From Enoplolaimus lenunculus (taxonomy: Eukaryota; Nematoda; Enoplea; Enoplida; Thoracostomopsidae), in the NCBI GenBank assembly GCA_030248215.1, contig JASANG010003170.1, positions 248,001-312,000 on the forward strand: a stretch of 64,000 bases of DNA. Reading direction: 5' to 3'. Positions within the stretch are counted from its first letter, which is position 1; the number at the start of each line of letters is the position of its first letter. A program made the position numbers and the translations under genes. Positions 44,699-57,500 of this stretch are shown here, in pieces. The notes beneath the pieces were generated by a model, which worked only from the letters and a program-made list of their open reading frames with translations, searched no databases and was not told where the DNA came from.

Positions 44699-44737
44699 TG
44701 TTTTCTACACAGAATGTATCCAGTTGCATACTCTTGT
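44699..44737. repeat. Short repeat shared with M8
   Basis: TTTTCTACACAGAATGTATC and CAGTTGCATACTCTTGTT match 61910-61949 with one or two differences, so this is an M8 right-end fragment. Confidence 0.6.
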
Positions 44738-45139
44738 TATAAAATGATACGGTCTCACTATTTTTATACTGCGGTGATGCAGAATTGTACTTTTGCACTG
44801 GCATATTCACATATTTTCAACAGTATTGCCATGCTAAAACATTTTTCGATACAAATTGTTTGTCAGAATCTAACAATGAATTTTATAGAGAAATTTGGTT
44901 ACAATTCAGTCAAGAAAAATTTTGTGCCTTTTGTAATTTTAAAATATTTAAATATTCGATATTTACGCTTTAAAAACTGTACAATTTTCACATACCAAAG
45001 GTTGTTTTCCCAACGAAAAATTGTTAATCCGCCACTGGTTAAGAATACGTAAATATGAATAAACAGTCGATATATATTTGGTCCAATGCAACAAAACAAC
45101 CAACAGCTGTATAGGCTTAGGCTTTAGGCTTAAGCTATT

Positions 45140-45420
45140 ACCAGGGTGCAACCGGAGGCGAAAAATACCGGAACCGGAGCCGGAGGTTAACGAAATTTGC
45201 CGGAGCCGGAGGTGAAGCGAAACTAGGTAGTAAAAATGGTGGTTAATTCATAGTTAATTTAAGCCAATATCTGCAATATGTTATTAAGTTCTTTGATTTT
45301 GCGCTAATTTTCTGCAAAATTTCGAAAATTCTTTCATTGAAAATTGTGACAAAACTTAAACGAAACGCGTTAAAACGATACATTTTGCAAAACTATGCAA
45401 AATTTTACTACCGATTCCTA
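45140..45420 (+). mobile_element. CCGGAG-type element (hAT-like end)
   Basis: The end CAGGGTGCAACCGGAGGC is followed by CCGGAACCGGAGCCGGAGG. It aligns with 6546-6850 and, inverted, with 19475-19644. Only one terminus is recognised. Confidence 0.55.
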
Positions 45421-45676
45421 TCGGACCTGTGATTTTTTCACCAGCAATTTTTGGGACAAACTGTGTTGGGACGTTCCAATTCAATAAAGCCACCTGATCA
45501 ATTTATAGCAAATTTGATCGTATTTCTCAACAGAAAAATCCTTAGTTCATATACTGACTAAAACTTAAATTTGTGGTATAAAATTAATTACAAAACAATT
45601 TCAACAGGTATGAATATTAAATAATCGTATTTTAAATCCGAATTTATTTTTTAAATTTAAATATTAAGAATACGAA

Positions 45677-46447
45677 CCGATGTTACTTTGAGGGATGAGT
45701 CGTTTTTTTCGCAGGACTGAACTTACTATTTTTTGCTTATGCTTAGGCTTAGGCTTTGTTTATAGGCTTATCTTACTCTGAGGCTTAGGCTTAGGCTTAG
45801 TTTATAGGCTTATCCTACGCTCAGGCTTAGGCTTAGTTTATAGGCTCATCTTACGCTCAGGCTTAGGCTTAGGCTTAGTTTATAGGCTTATCCTATGCTG
45901 AGGCTTATGCTTAGTTTATAGGCTTATCCTACGCTGAGGCTTAGGCTTAGGCTTAGGCTTAGTTTATAGGCTTATCCTACGCTGAGGCTTAGGCTTAGGC
46001 TTAGGTTCAGGCTTAGTTTACAGGCTTATCCTAGGCTGAGGCTTATGCTTATTCTTAGGCTTAGGCTTAGGCTTAGTTTATAGGCTTATCCTAGGCTTAG
46101 GCTTAAACTTAGGCTTAGGCTTAGTTTATAGGCTTATCCTAGGCTGATGCTTAGGCATAGGCTCAGGCTTAGGCTTAAGCTTAGTTTATAGAGTTATCCT
46201 AGGCTGATGCTTAGGCTTAGGCTTAGGTTTAGGCTTAGGCTTAGGTTTAGGCTTACTTTATATGCGTATTCTAGACTGAGGCTGAGGCTTAGACTTAGTT
46301 TTTATAGGCTTGTCCTAGGCTGAACTTTAGGCTTAGTTAGGGTTAGGCTTAGACTTAAGATTAGCTATACAAATAGGCTTTATCCTAAGGCTGAGGCTTA
46401 GGCGTACGAATTATACTACTACTGTGCACGCCAATGTAACATTGGCC
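45677..46447 (-). repeat. Expanded TTAGGC array inside an M1 (F2) element
   Basis: It opens with F2-type CCGATGTTACTTTGAGGG and closes CACGCCAATGTAACATTGGCC. Between are about twelve variable units. Each has one to several GGCTTA repeats, then AGTTTATAGGCTTATCCTA and CGCTGAGGC. It is another M1 core grown into a satellite-like array, in reverse orientation. Confidence 0.85.
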
Positions 46448-46563
46448 AAAATACGACATACCCGTTTGTCGGCTGGCTTTGACGAGTACAAGTCATTCTG
46501 ATCTAAAGCATCTTTAGAAGACTGAGAAGCCCTGAAATAAAAATTATATCGAAGTTTATCCGG

Positions 46564-46648
46564 CGACCCAGGTACCAGCTCGAAGTTTTGTGGAGATAAA
46601 AAATTTTCTAGGGGAATGCTCAGTTCCCAAATCCGCTATGGCTATGCC
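46564..46648 (+). mobile_element. M2 element, shortened
   Basis: CCCAGGTACCAGCTCGAAG and AAATTTTCTAGGGGAATGC fit M2, with the middle deleted. Confidence 0.45.
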
Positions 46649-46737
46649 TCAAATCGCCAAGATTTTTTAAAACAATTCAGATACTATTTTCCAAACAGGT
46701 TTTTATGTCGATATTGTATGGGTGTGACCCGGATTTT

Positions 46738-46830
46738 GGAACGGGCGTAAGTGTAAAGCGTAGGCTTAGGCTTAAGTAGGCTTAGAAATACGCTTATATT
46801 ACTGTTACGCCATTCAAACTAACATTGTCC
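46738..46830 (-). mobile_element. M1 fragment (F2, reversed)
   Basis: GTAGGCTTAGGCTTAAGTAGG and ACGCTTATATTACTGTTACG are followed by AAACTAACATTGTCC, the reversed F2 left side. Confidence 0.55.
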
Positions 46831-46944
46831 AGAATTTCAAATAAATCAAAGATTTAAAACAGATACTGATTATGTATACTACTTCGTGGTCCGTGGTCAG
46901 GGCCGGCGTTAGGATACTCAGCCCCCAAACAGGTCCGAGGGCCC

Positions 46945-47090
46945 AGTAAAATGTTTCACAGCTCCATTAAACTTTGTGGTCCACGAAAAAAATTTAGTTT
47001 GCCAAGATTCGGCCCACAAAGGTCGTTCTCCAATTGGGATGTGGGGGTTTGGGGCGGCGCTTCCACTGAAAAAGTCCGTGGTGCAAAAGT
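46945..47090 (+). repeat. Dispersed repeat, copy 2
   Basis: AATGTTTCACAGCTCCATTA and TTTAGTTTGCCAAGATTCGG align with 27297-27430. Confidence 0.55.
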
Positions 47091-47125
47091 CACAACTCGT
47101 ACCAACAAATATTCAACGCCATACT

Positions 47126-47297
47126 GGCCCATGTATAGAACAGGGCCGGAACAGTAATATAACCATATTCATAAACCTAAGCGTAAGGATAAGCGTATTC
47201 CTAAGCCTAAGCCTAAGCAAAAAACTGGTCTAAAGCTTAAACCGACTCTATTACAGCCCCTCCGAAAAACGATCCGGCCCTGTTCTATACATGGGCC
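47126..47297 (+). mobile_element. M1 element (F3), complete
   Basis: The ends GGCCCATGTATAGAACAGGG and CCCTGTTCTATACATGGGCC are perfect inverse repeats over at least 20 bases. Flanks GCCATACT and GAGATACT share six of eight bases. The core has CCTAAGCCTAAGCC and GTCTAAAGCTTAAACCGACT. Confidence 0.88.
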
Positions 47298-49889
47298 GAG
47301 ATACTTTAACAGTAGGGCATGGGAACACGGGACGTTATAGTTCAGTTCAACTACACGCACAGTTAAACATGCAACAACTTTACTCTGTTATCGTAGGCAT
47401 TTTTTTGTAACAATCGCATACACAACGCCTCAGTCCGTTTACTCCGTAATGCAATAATACCTGAAAACTGGGAAACTAATACGGTTTTGAAAACTGAAAA
47501 ACTAAAATAGTGGGCTTCAACCTTATCCTTCATATAGTATACTATGAGCAACTAAATGCAAATATTATGTGAGCAATCCACGTACTCGAATATATACGGA
47601 AATTAAAATCCCCCCACATGATGTGAGCGCCCTATTTTGCATGAGCGTACGCTTCTATAATAACTGAGTGGTCATCGTAAACGCCTCCCACCTATAAGAC
47701 TGTGTAGTTTGAACACTTTTACTTTAACATTCCTTCTCAGGTGAAATTGAAAATATTCATGTGATAAAGCGTTTTAACTGATCCAAAAATTATTTATTTT
47801 TTCACAAACTGTGTATTTTGTCCATGTAAAACCTGGCATTTAACGATATTCGAAATATAAAACAATCAATTGGCGAATATATACTTTGAAACATTTTTCA
47901 TGCATATACGTTACGCAAAAAGACTTGTAAGCATCAGTTCATATAATAGGACCAAGTGTTAACTACTGATTGCGTACCTACAAAGCCTAACAAATAAAAA
48001 AACCTAAACCTAAGTAGGACTATTGACTTCCGTTTAAGCCTAAACATAAGCCTAATTCTAAATCTTAATCCTTAGTATGGCCGTCTGTATAAGTGACTCG
48101 ATCTACCTTTATCCCAGTGGGCGGACCCTTGTAAAATTGGCAAGTGTATTTTCGCGACGATATTTTGCATAAGTTTTTAACTGTAAAATGCGAGTTTAGG
48201 CTTCTTAATGAGTCGTCGAATTCTGACAAACTTCATACATTTATTGTTCCAATTACGATTCTATTCCCCCAAACACGGCGTAAACGATATCATGACGACA
48301 ACTTGTCGCCTAACAACTTGTAATCCGAAATTTCATCGACTAGACAACGCTTCGCCAATCATTATACTTAAGCTTACACTTAGGATTATGCTTACACTTA
48401 TTCATTGGCTTAAAGTACACTGTTGGGTAGCAAGTTGTCCAAATTTTCAAAAATTTCCATTTGCGCGTAGAATGAGCTGAGTAGGTCATGAGAAACGCAA
48501 ATATGCAAAAATTTTCGCAAATCCAACTAGTTTTAAGCAAACTTTGGATGTAGTAAACCCGAAAACACCCATAGTAGTAGCGTGAGCTTGATTCGAGACC
48601 AAGATGACCGAGGTTCGATCGCCGGCATTAACATTGAGCAAAACTTCGAACAGGGGCCGTGGCTGACCGTGTAGTTTCAACAGCAAGAAACCTACAAATG
48701 CTAGTACGGTGTTTTTATCAAAAAATTTAACACAATCTTCAAAAAATGGTAGCTTTCAAGATAAGCTATATTGTGTATATTTTTAGTAAACAGTGTCTGT
48801 TTGAAGATACACATTGCAAATGTATCTAATTAAATTAAATAAAACGTCATTAAAACCGTTTCGTCACAGATTTCACATCGTTAAATTGAAACTAACCTAT
48901 AAAATGGATCACTTTAATAGCAATTAATTATTTGTAAATCTGGTTGGAAAGTAAAATTTTTGCCGCCTTCCTATGTTACAATTTGCCTAGAAAACACAAG
49001 TCGTAAAACCTTCACTTTTTTTTTGCATATATACCTACCTGCGAACGCAATTGTTTTGACAGTTATGGGTCATCCACGTTATCATGTTTACGTATTAAAT
49101 ATATAAGGTTTTGTACCTCTCCGTCGGCGCTTTAGATCTATTCATACCGGGTTTATTAGTGTAATGCTTGATGTTTCATACTGGATAACCACGAAGACAA
49201 AACTCGCTAAAAAGGCATTTTGACTTATAACAACACTCACTGCAAGTGCACTGTTGGATATATTATTCTTTGTCAAAAGGGATTTCAAAAATGTTTGCAT
49301 TTATGAATATTGTAGTTGTAAGTTTGCTCATGTGTGTCTGTTTGTATTTTTCCCCAAACCATCTACTTTGTTACAAGAGTGACTACTGTCCCAGCCACAC
49401 TGCGAATGAAGTATACTGAAAAAACACACTCTCTGCACTGCACCATAATTTCACGTTTTACTCCGATCCAATTGAACAGGCTGCACAACATTTTATATCC
49501 CGTAGACGTTATAACTTGGATGATCCATTATGTCAATTTTGGTGTTTTAATATTGAAATTTGGCAAAAAATATCATGCTACTGCAGTGTCAATAAAATTT
49601 TTGGTTTGAAAGAAGCGAATATTCTGTTATACGGGCGATTTTCTGTGTGTGTGGTTTAAGAAATTCCAAATACAGAGCAAATTTAAAACGCAACTCTGGT
49701 AGGTAAAAATTAAAAACTTTTAATAGTCAGCGAACGAGTCTGTTTTGATCGATAGAGTTTTCATTAAGGTTTAGGGTATTAACAGACATTTATGATGTAT
49801 GCAATAAATTACTTGGCTAATATATTACGGATTTCGCTCCTTATAAATAGCGGGCAGCATTCTCAAAATCTCTACTGTGTAAATCCCTA
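47298..49889. other. Unassigned intergenic sequence
   Basis: There are CCTAAACCTAAGTAGG scraps near 48000. Motifs GACGACAACTTGTCGCC near 48295 relate to the element at 12093. Open frames stay below 91 codons without domains. Confidence 0.3.
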
Positions 49890-50334
49890 CTGTACTGACG
49901 CGAATAAGAGGGGGGTAATTAGGGAAGGGGGTCCCATTTTGAGTCCGAATCAATTGGAGTCCGTATCCCTAATAAGAGTGCGTAAGCGGATAGAGTCCCT
50001 CAATTCTAATTAGAGTCCATAAATGTCAATCAACCCTAATTGTAGCGCGTAAATGACTCCAGGATCAAATAATTTGAGTTCGAAACTTTAAAGCGTACTT
50101 AAATTTTGAAAGTACATTCCGAAGTATAACCTTGTATTATCGCTCAAGCTATTGACACAAGAGAAATAAACGTTTAATTCAACGGATAATTGCAGTACCG
50201 GATATATATCAGTAACGAAGGGCGTCGGAGCAAGGGTTAAAAATAAATAACAGTCCGTAACCGGATCACAAGACGGGGTACCCTCTGGAGAGGCCAAATA
50301 AATATCAGTCCCCTCTTTATTCGGGTCACTACAG
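49890..50334. mobile_element. M3 element, full length
   Basis: The ends CTGTACTGACGCGAATAAG and TTATTCGGGTCACTACAG are bordered by TA on both sides. It aligns with 16728-17174 in inverse orientation and length (about 445 bp). Confidence 0.82.
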
Positions 50335-50616
50335 TACATTGGTGGTAACCTTACAAATGTTTGCTTTATTAATTAGCAAATTAGTCATCAGTGTGACTAC
50401 ATATACTTCGCATCAAATTCGGTTTAACCCCATATCCGGCAAAATTTGACCTCCGGCTCAGGTATTTTACTTTCGAACACACCAAGTAACCAAAATTCTA
50501 ACATGACCTGGACAAAATGTGTCTACGGCTATAGGACGCATATAGTTAATTTGTATTGGAGGCTAGCGATCAGTAGACTAATTTTGTGCTTAGACTTAGG
50601 CTTATGTACAGGCTTT

Positions 50617-50785
50617 TATACACTGCAAAAAAGGTGAGTAAAATTGACTCCCTCTGAAATAGGCTTTTCCGGACTACACAAACTGAGTCAAGTTCGACTC
50701 CGCCAGAGTCAAACGTGCGATTTAGTGAGTCGAATTTGATGCTGGCGGAGTCTAATTTGACTCAGTTTGTGTAGTCCCGTAGGAA
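50617..50785. mobile_element. Foldback element, diverged copy
   Basis: ACACTGCAAAAAAGGTGAGT, then CTACACAAACTGAGTCAAGT and the inverse ACTCAGTTTGTGTAGTC match 14502-14702. The outer right arm is lost. Confidence 0.7.
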
Positions 50786-50811
50786 CAACGCTGTAACGAG
50801 AGGCTGCGATT

Positions 50812-50883
50812 TGTCAGTGGTCCCTACCGAGGGACTCTGTTTTGTCTTTTGTCAGTAGTCCCTACCGAGAGACTCTGTTTTGT
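50812..50883. repeat. Two-copy tandem repeat
   Basis: GTCAGTGGTCCCTACCGAGG and GACTCTGTTTTGTC occur twice in succession with a 36-bp period. Confidence 0.8.
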
Positions 50884-51234
50884 CTCTGCTGCCTTGGAAC
50901 ACTGTGCGGACAAAACCGGGTCTCTAAGTACAGGATGTGTTGTCAGCAGGTCCTCGTTAGAATCGTTTTTGACACTGGTCACAAGGGCGTGGGTGAACAA
51001 TTGTTTACAACTATGCGCGCATTACTACGTGGATGATCCATAAATTAAGGTGCAACTGGTAGACTGCCTCCTAGACCTTTTACCGTAGTGTCAGACAATT
51101 GCGGTAATGAGATTCCGTCTAGATATTTCGTCTCCGATTGGTTACTTGATATAAAAGTTCTAGCCGCAATCTGGATTTCGGCTATAAAACTTTCATATAC
51201 AAAACTTCATCTATTCGCTCTCAATATCAACACA

Positions 51235-51528
51235 TTAATCGTCATTTACTAAACGACTCGTAGCTTCCTCGTCAGCTAAAATATCAATTGAGCGTATATT
51301 ATTTTGGATCCTAATATCAACATAAATATACAGCATACATAAGAATGACATAAAAACAAGCAAACCAACGAGCGCAAAAATAAAACCGTCCCAGATTAAA
51401 ATAGTCTCATAATATATTGGATTGTAAATCACGGTTCCTATAACAGGGGCTATAGCATACGCAATACCAATCACTGCCATAATTTTGCCGAATTCTGTTG
51501 GTCCAACAAGTTGACACAAAAACGCATC
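51235..51528 (-). CDS. Gene B exon 8 (terminal)
   Basis: After acceptor GGCTTTTGCAG it codes DAFLCQLVGPTEFGKIMAVI, two helices and a polar tail, ending at TAA (51235). 97 residues, colinear with gene A exon 8. Confidence 0.86.
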   Translation of the reverse strand, partial: DAFLCQLVGPTEFGKIMAVIGIAYAIAPVIGTVIYNPIYYETILIWDGFIFALVGLLVFMSFLCMLYIYVDIRIQNNIRSIDILADEEATSRLVNDD

Positions 51529-54500
51529 CTGCAAAAGCCAAATAAAAAAGCTATACAGACGAAATCAAAGCCAGTCCACTAAGGGTTTTGATACGTTTTA
51601 TTGCGCGCTGGATGCGCCGTTGTCCGTCAAATTATGTTTTATAACGCGCATCAAGGCGTGTAGTCCCCCGCGTCGTTTTAAAATAACTAACAAGACACAC
51701 AGCGAGTAAAAATACCGCATTTTAAATAAAATTTCAAGGTTTTCATGGACACAATAGTTGACCTGCCGAATTCGACACTTAGCATGAATTTGCATCACTA
51801 TAAAATTAAAACGTAGAAAACAAACAAAAAACACGCGATTATACCAGGCTAAAATCTAATATAAACCAAAGATGCTTTGTTTAAATATACGATTTTTTTC
51901 GAGTATTTAAATGGCTGAAACCTACCAAACTTGCTACACATTTTTGTGTCAAAAATGCAAGTATAAAAAGGTTATACTCATAGTGACACACATTCAACTC
52001 AAGTCTGCCAATGCTACTTCACTTCAAACATTTTACAATCGACCATGAAAGTAAAATGACAATAATTTAACTTTGCCAAATGCGAACATTACTTCAAAAT
52101 ATTATATTTTACCGAAACCATACATACCAATGATGCAGTACCAATTTGAGAAAAACCTCCAACAATAGTGCTAACGAACACAAGGAATTTTGTTTTAGCA
52201 AATGCCAACGTTAATAAAGACGCCACACAAAATAGCATGCTGAAAAAATATAATACATTTATATAATTAAATTTAAATGTTAAATTTCATTAAGACACAC
52301 TGTGGCGCTATAACACTTACTTAAATTATTAATTTTAATAACAGTTTCAAGCTTTCTCTTATGGTGCATTACACTGCGAGACATTCTAAAAAAGCCCAAT
52401 GCCAAACTGTTTAAATTACTACGCAAGATTTATTTCCTGTCCAACACCTAAATCAAAATTGTTTTTTGCACCGTTTATACACGCACGGATATGGCGACCA
52501 AACAAACTATAAAATAATTTTTTGACGGCCGGCGCCGCCCAATGTGCGTCACATATAACCCAACACTTAAGGATTTTCCAGCGTCTCCAGCACCAACCTA
52601 CTAATGGAAGCAACAACCTTCATAGTCAAAATATACCAGTTTCGACACAATTCGCCAGAACCATAAATCAACTGCACCCATTGCAATAGTACAAAATAAT
52701 GAATACCTACCAGAATAAGTACTATCAATGCAACGGTTAACAATTCAGCATTGTATTAAAGCATTGCGTACCTAACCATAGTCACAACAACATCGTGAAT
52801 TTTAATTCTGTACAACAGTAAAGCGGCGAACAAATTGCCAAGTGCTTGCGTCAAGGACTGCACTGAGGTATATAGTCCAATCTGGCGTGCTGTCAAAGTT
52901 CGCGGTCGACGATACAAATACACATACTGGATATCTTAAACAAAATTTAAAATTCGCCAAGCCCCTATCTGTAACATTGTTTCACGCTGTCATTGGCCCG
53001 AAGTTGGCATGCACTCAGATTACTTTAAAACCAATTTATAACGTTTCTTGCCTGAAGAAAAAAATCGAGATTCAAGACTATCAAGCAGCAGTAAGCCCTG
53101 CTCACCGAAATTCCATGTCACCTCTGAATTGACAGTTATACTATTAAAAACAAATCGGTATGAAATTTATTTCAAATTAAAACTCCTTAATTTTTTTCTG
53201 GCTACAGCTAATATGTTGGGCTGGTTAAAGGCATGGTATTTATAATACCTAACTGTTAATTTTCTGTACCTATTAAATCCTACCACATACTCATCGCCCT
53301 TACCTAATCCCTGATCGACTGTGACATACAGAAAAAACGCAAGCACACTGAGATACAGATAGCGCTTATTGCGTCCAGCACGCGGTTTGGTTAACGTTGA
53401 ATAAGTATCATTCAGTAAATCAATAATCACTTTGACCGGATTAAAGCTATCGTGTGGAGATTGAGATATGTCATTCCTTGTATTGACAACAGGTTGCAGA
53501 GCAACTTCGTGTCGATCAGATGCACTTTCTGTTTCCGATTCAACAGATCCGCTGTCAAAAATGTTTGTGTCAACATTAACGACGTCAAATTCGTCAACTT
53601 CTAGTCTTGAATTCGTTTCATCAGACGTTACTAAATAACAATAAACGTAGATAGACAGCTATCTATCACGGTGCGACTGGATATTATGTTAACGGAAGCC
53701 GGATTCGAATAGTGAACACTTAACCCCAACCGGATGTTACCATCATAGTACGTATATCATATAAAATTGTGTACTGCTTGAAGCGTACGATGGCAAAAAG
53801 TAGCTCCATTTACTGAATTGAAATAGTAGTGAACTTACAATTTTCAGTTTCGTTCAATATACAACTTAAGATTCTTGACTTGTCAAAAACTGAGGTACGT
53901 ATCCACTTTAAAACAATTCTTACTTACAACATTCACTTGGTGGTTTCTGTTTAAACATCAAGGCACAATAGACAGCAGCGGTGAAAATAAATCCAAGCGC
54001 AAAGCACATTACGCTTGCATGTGAGAACCTGGTAACGAGAACGGCTTCGAGATATCCGCCAATCACATAACCAAGTGACCAACACCCGCCATTGATTATA
54101 ATGCGAAAACTGAGCGAATCTTTGTCTGTCACTGTATCACTTAAATTAATAACTATGAGACAACTTTTTTCACAATTCGCCGTACAAGCGCACTCAGATT
54201 GTTTTCTAGAATAATAGCGTTGTCAGTATATTAATTGTCAATTAATCAGAGAAAATTCGCGGCAAAGAAAACTAAGCGATAATTACATTGAAATTGAAAA
54301 GACTTGATTGTTTTATAACGCATAAAAAATACCCAACGTATCAAACCAGATAAAATATGTAAAACCAGCAAAAACAAACAAAACATTGTTACCAAACTAA
54401 CCTTAAATAAGTTATAGTATTTATTAGCACAACCTGCGTAAGACCGCTAAAACTGACAAAAACTGACGCAGAATATAAAATCCAGAATGAGCTGTATACG

Positions 54501-57500
54501 AATGTCGTAGAAAATATGTACACAAAAATATAACACGACGCTCCAGCAAGTCCAACAAATATCACGGTTTTTCGCCCTAAAATAATCATACCAAACATAA
54601 AGCAGCAGAGAATATCTATCTATATGTGTAAAACTTATTATAAACCATGAATAAAAATCATTAATAAGTTTTACTACTATGCAAATGCACGCTACAGTCT
54701 GTTTATAAAATTCAGAATCTAACGTAAACATTATCTATATACGGTTATTACAACACAACATGCTATTTTCAGCACCATTATGTGCTTCCGCAGTGAACAC
54801 GGCTAAATGACTGAATTAGCACTATTCAGTATCACATAGTGCAATAACTACGCTTTATCTGGTTGAAAATTTGCTAAAAGTCTCAGGGGAAAACTCCACA
54901 AGCGGATAAAACCCATGTCTTTTTGCTGTATTTCACATTATAACCCAAAAAAATCAGTGTAACAAATCACAAACTGGAAAAAATTTGATAGTTCAAAATT
55001 ATGGCGCAGGCGTTGTGCACATCAAAGACTAACAGAATAAAAAACAAGTAATGCCTTATATTGTGTTTTGGACAAAGTTCTGCGTATGGGCGTGGATATC
55101 CGGCTACGCCCTGTTACTAATTTTTACATTCGAGTCAAAAATATGATTTCAGTGCACGTTGAAGCACTGTTAGCGTTAAGTATAGGGCTGTGTGGATTAA
55201 TCGGTATCGGCACTGCAAACAATAGCCGATTCTTTGCCAATACTTCTTGTACTTCTGCGTCTGATCAGGAAACTGTTACGTCTCGTGAGTTTGTGTTTGG
55301 AAAAATTAATTGAAATGAACCGTTTCCATAAAATTACAACCGTTTATCGCTGTTAGGTTCAAGTCATCGCGTTTATAATAATGTAATGTAGTAGTAGTCT
55401 TATCAAATATGTAAGCACCGTGTATTAAAGTGGGGATCGGTAAAGTTTGAAAATAAGAGACGGTATCGGTACCGGCATGGGAAAATTCTGGTATCGGCAC
55501 CTCTCTAGTTAAAAACAACAAGTTTTTATTTAAGAAACACAACCTTTTTGGATATCCTTATTATCGTAACTTGCGATGCATTTTATACCAATCACATGAA
55601 TTTTAATTCTCTGAAACGCAAATTTCAGATTTATTACATAAGACCATCCAAATACAGAGACTTGCCAAGACTGCACATCCCTGAGTGATTCATCAAAAAT
55701 TCTTAGTATTTTGCACAATAGACTGATTTTTAAGGGTTGAAAACAGAAACGTGCATAAAAAGCTAATATTACGAAATACAAATTGGCATACCAGAAATAG
55801 TCCGGGCGACGTACTATGAAAATAGCGGACCTTTCTTTTCAATCTAGCGCAAGTTATTAACGTCGGTTTTCCCGAAAATCGAGTGCGTTTTCCCCAATCG
55901 ACTGCAACTATTTCAGAAAACACGTACCGTAAATGTCACCCCAAGCGCTAAGAATAATATTAGCTAAAACAGAAGGCGACGTTAAAACAATAATCAAAAG
56001 GCTGACAATTGAAGCATCTTCTTGAACAGCATCTTGTATTTTCGGATAGCTGTCCAAATCGTTGCAATGAACAGTGCCATTGACATTATGCCATTTCATG
56101 CAAATTTTGTAATAAATACTAGTCATCCAAACACTGTAGAATAGACCGTATCCGATAAAATATAGCACCGTAAACGTTTCGACAACTGGAACGCATCGCA
56201 TCCGAATAGCTTTTAGAACTCTTAGTGATAAAACAGATATATAGATTGTCACCTTTTTAGCTCTGAAATATTCGAATTCCATATACCAATTTACAAAGTG
56301 ATACTGCAAGTGAATAACATGAGATCTTTTTGTGAAATAGGAATACAGGCTTCGTACCTGAATCTGTTAACATACAATTAGCAGTTATTATTAAATGCAA
56401 ACAATATATAACAATGTATACTGTTCATTTTAGATATCTTGCGCCAAATTTTTATTAAAACAATGAGGACAGACGCAAGTTATTTCAAATGCACTTCTAC
56501 TAATACGTAGAGGGACTTTACAAACTTTTCTGAAATCTCTTAGAGCGAGCCATGAGGGCTGTGATATATTGTGAAGAATTTTTTTATCTTTTACCTAAGG
56601 GTCCATCGGAACGCTGAGATTTGTTGAAACAGTAAAATATAACTTAGTTTTAGCCTTGTAAGCATGTGAGACATGCTTGTCCGTTATGTGCACATGCAAT
56701 ATACTGCAATGCATAATGTATGCTAGCATGCAGCATACGGTCGGCACATACGTAGTCGACGAAAAATGCAGTTCGAGAGGCGGGCTGCGTGGTGCAGTAG
56801 TAGAGTGTTCACATAAGGATCCGTTGGCTGAGAGTTCGATGCTCGCCCCGGAGGCGTGCTTTTCTAGCTGCTTAGTAGAAAGGTCTGAAGTACCGGTTCT
56901 TACCTAGACTAACATGGAGGCCACGCCGTGAGCGCAATGGTAAACTGTGTGGTATATGGGAAGAATGACATAGCTAGGGCAAATAGCCGAAGCAGGGCAA
57001 AAAGAAACAGAACGAAACAAAATAAAAGAAACACAAGCAAAAGAAACGAAAACAAGGAACAAAAATTAATATAATAAAAGTTACAGAATTTATGCAAAAT
57101 AGATGAATGTGTGGGCGACTAGCCCGAATTGTATATATGTTCAGTCTTGAAAGAATTTGATAAGATTTGGTGTTGTTTTGAAACACATAGAATTGTATTA
57201 TTGTGTGCTTTTCGCTATTAGGTGGAAACTACTTGTTGTGTTTATAATTTTTCGGTTTAATTCCGCGCTTGCAGGATTAATTGGTAAGAACTTTCTGAGT
57301 TGAGTACCGTAGAACTGTTTTAAAATAAGAACTGTTATGGGCGGGCTATTTGTATGTACTCCCGAGTCCGGTATGTTGAGCGCCGGAACCTGTCCTTGTT
57401 AGGTAGTGCGTTCAACGGACGCACCGGGGCTCGGTCATTACTCAAGCCGCTCGGAACGCATATAAACGTTCACTGTCATATAAACTGTACACTAAACGTA

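Noticed and set aside
56371-56373. Gene B start codon just upstream of exon 2
   Set aside because: ATG followed by MLTDS reaches a GTACGAAG donor in phase 1. It needs an unusual AG|CT acceptor and a 94-base intron. Kept only as an alternative to 58106-58140.
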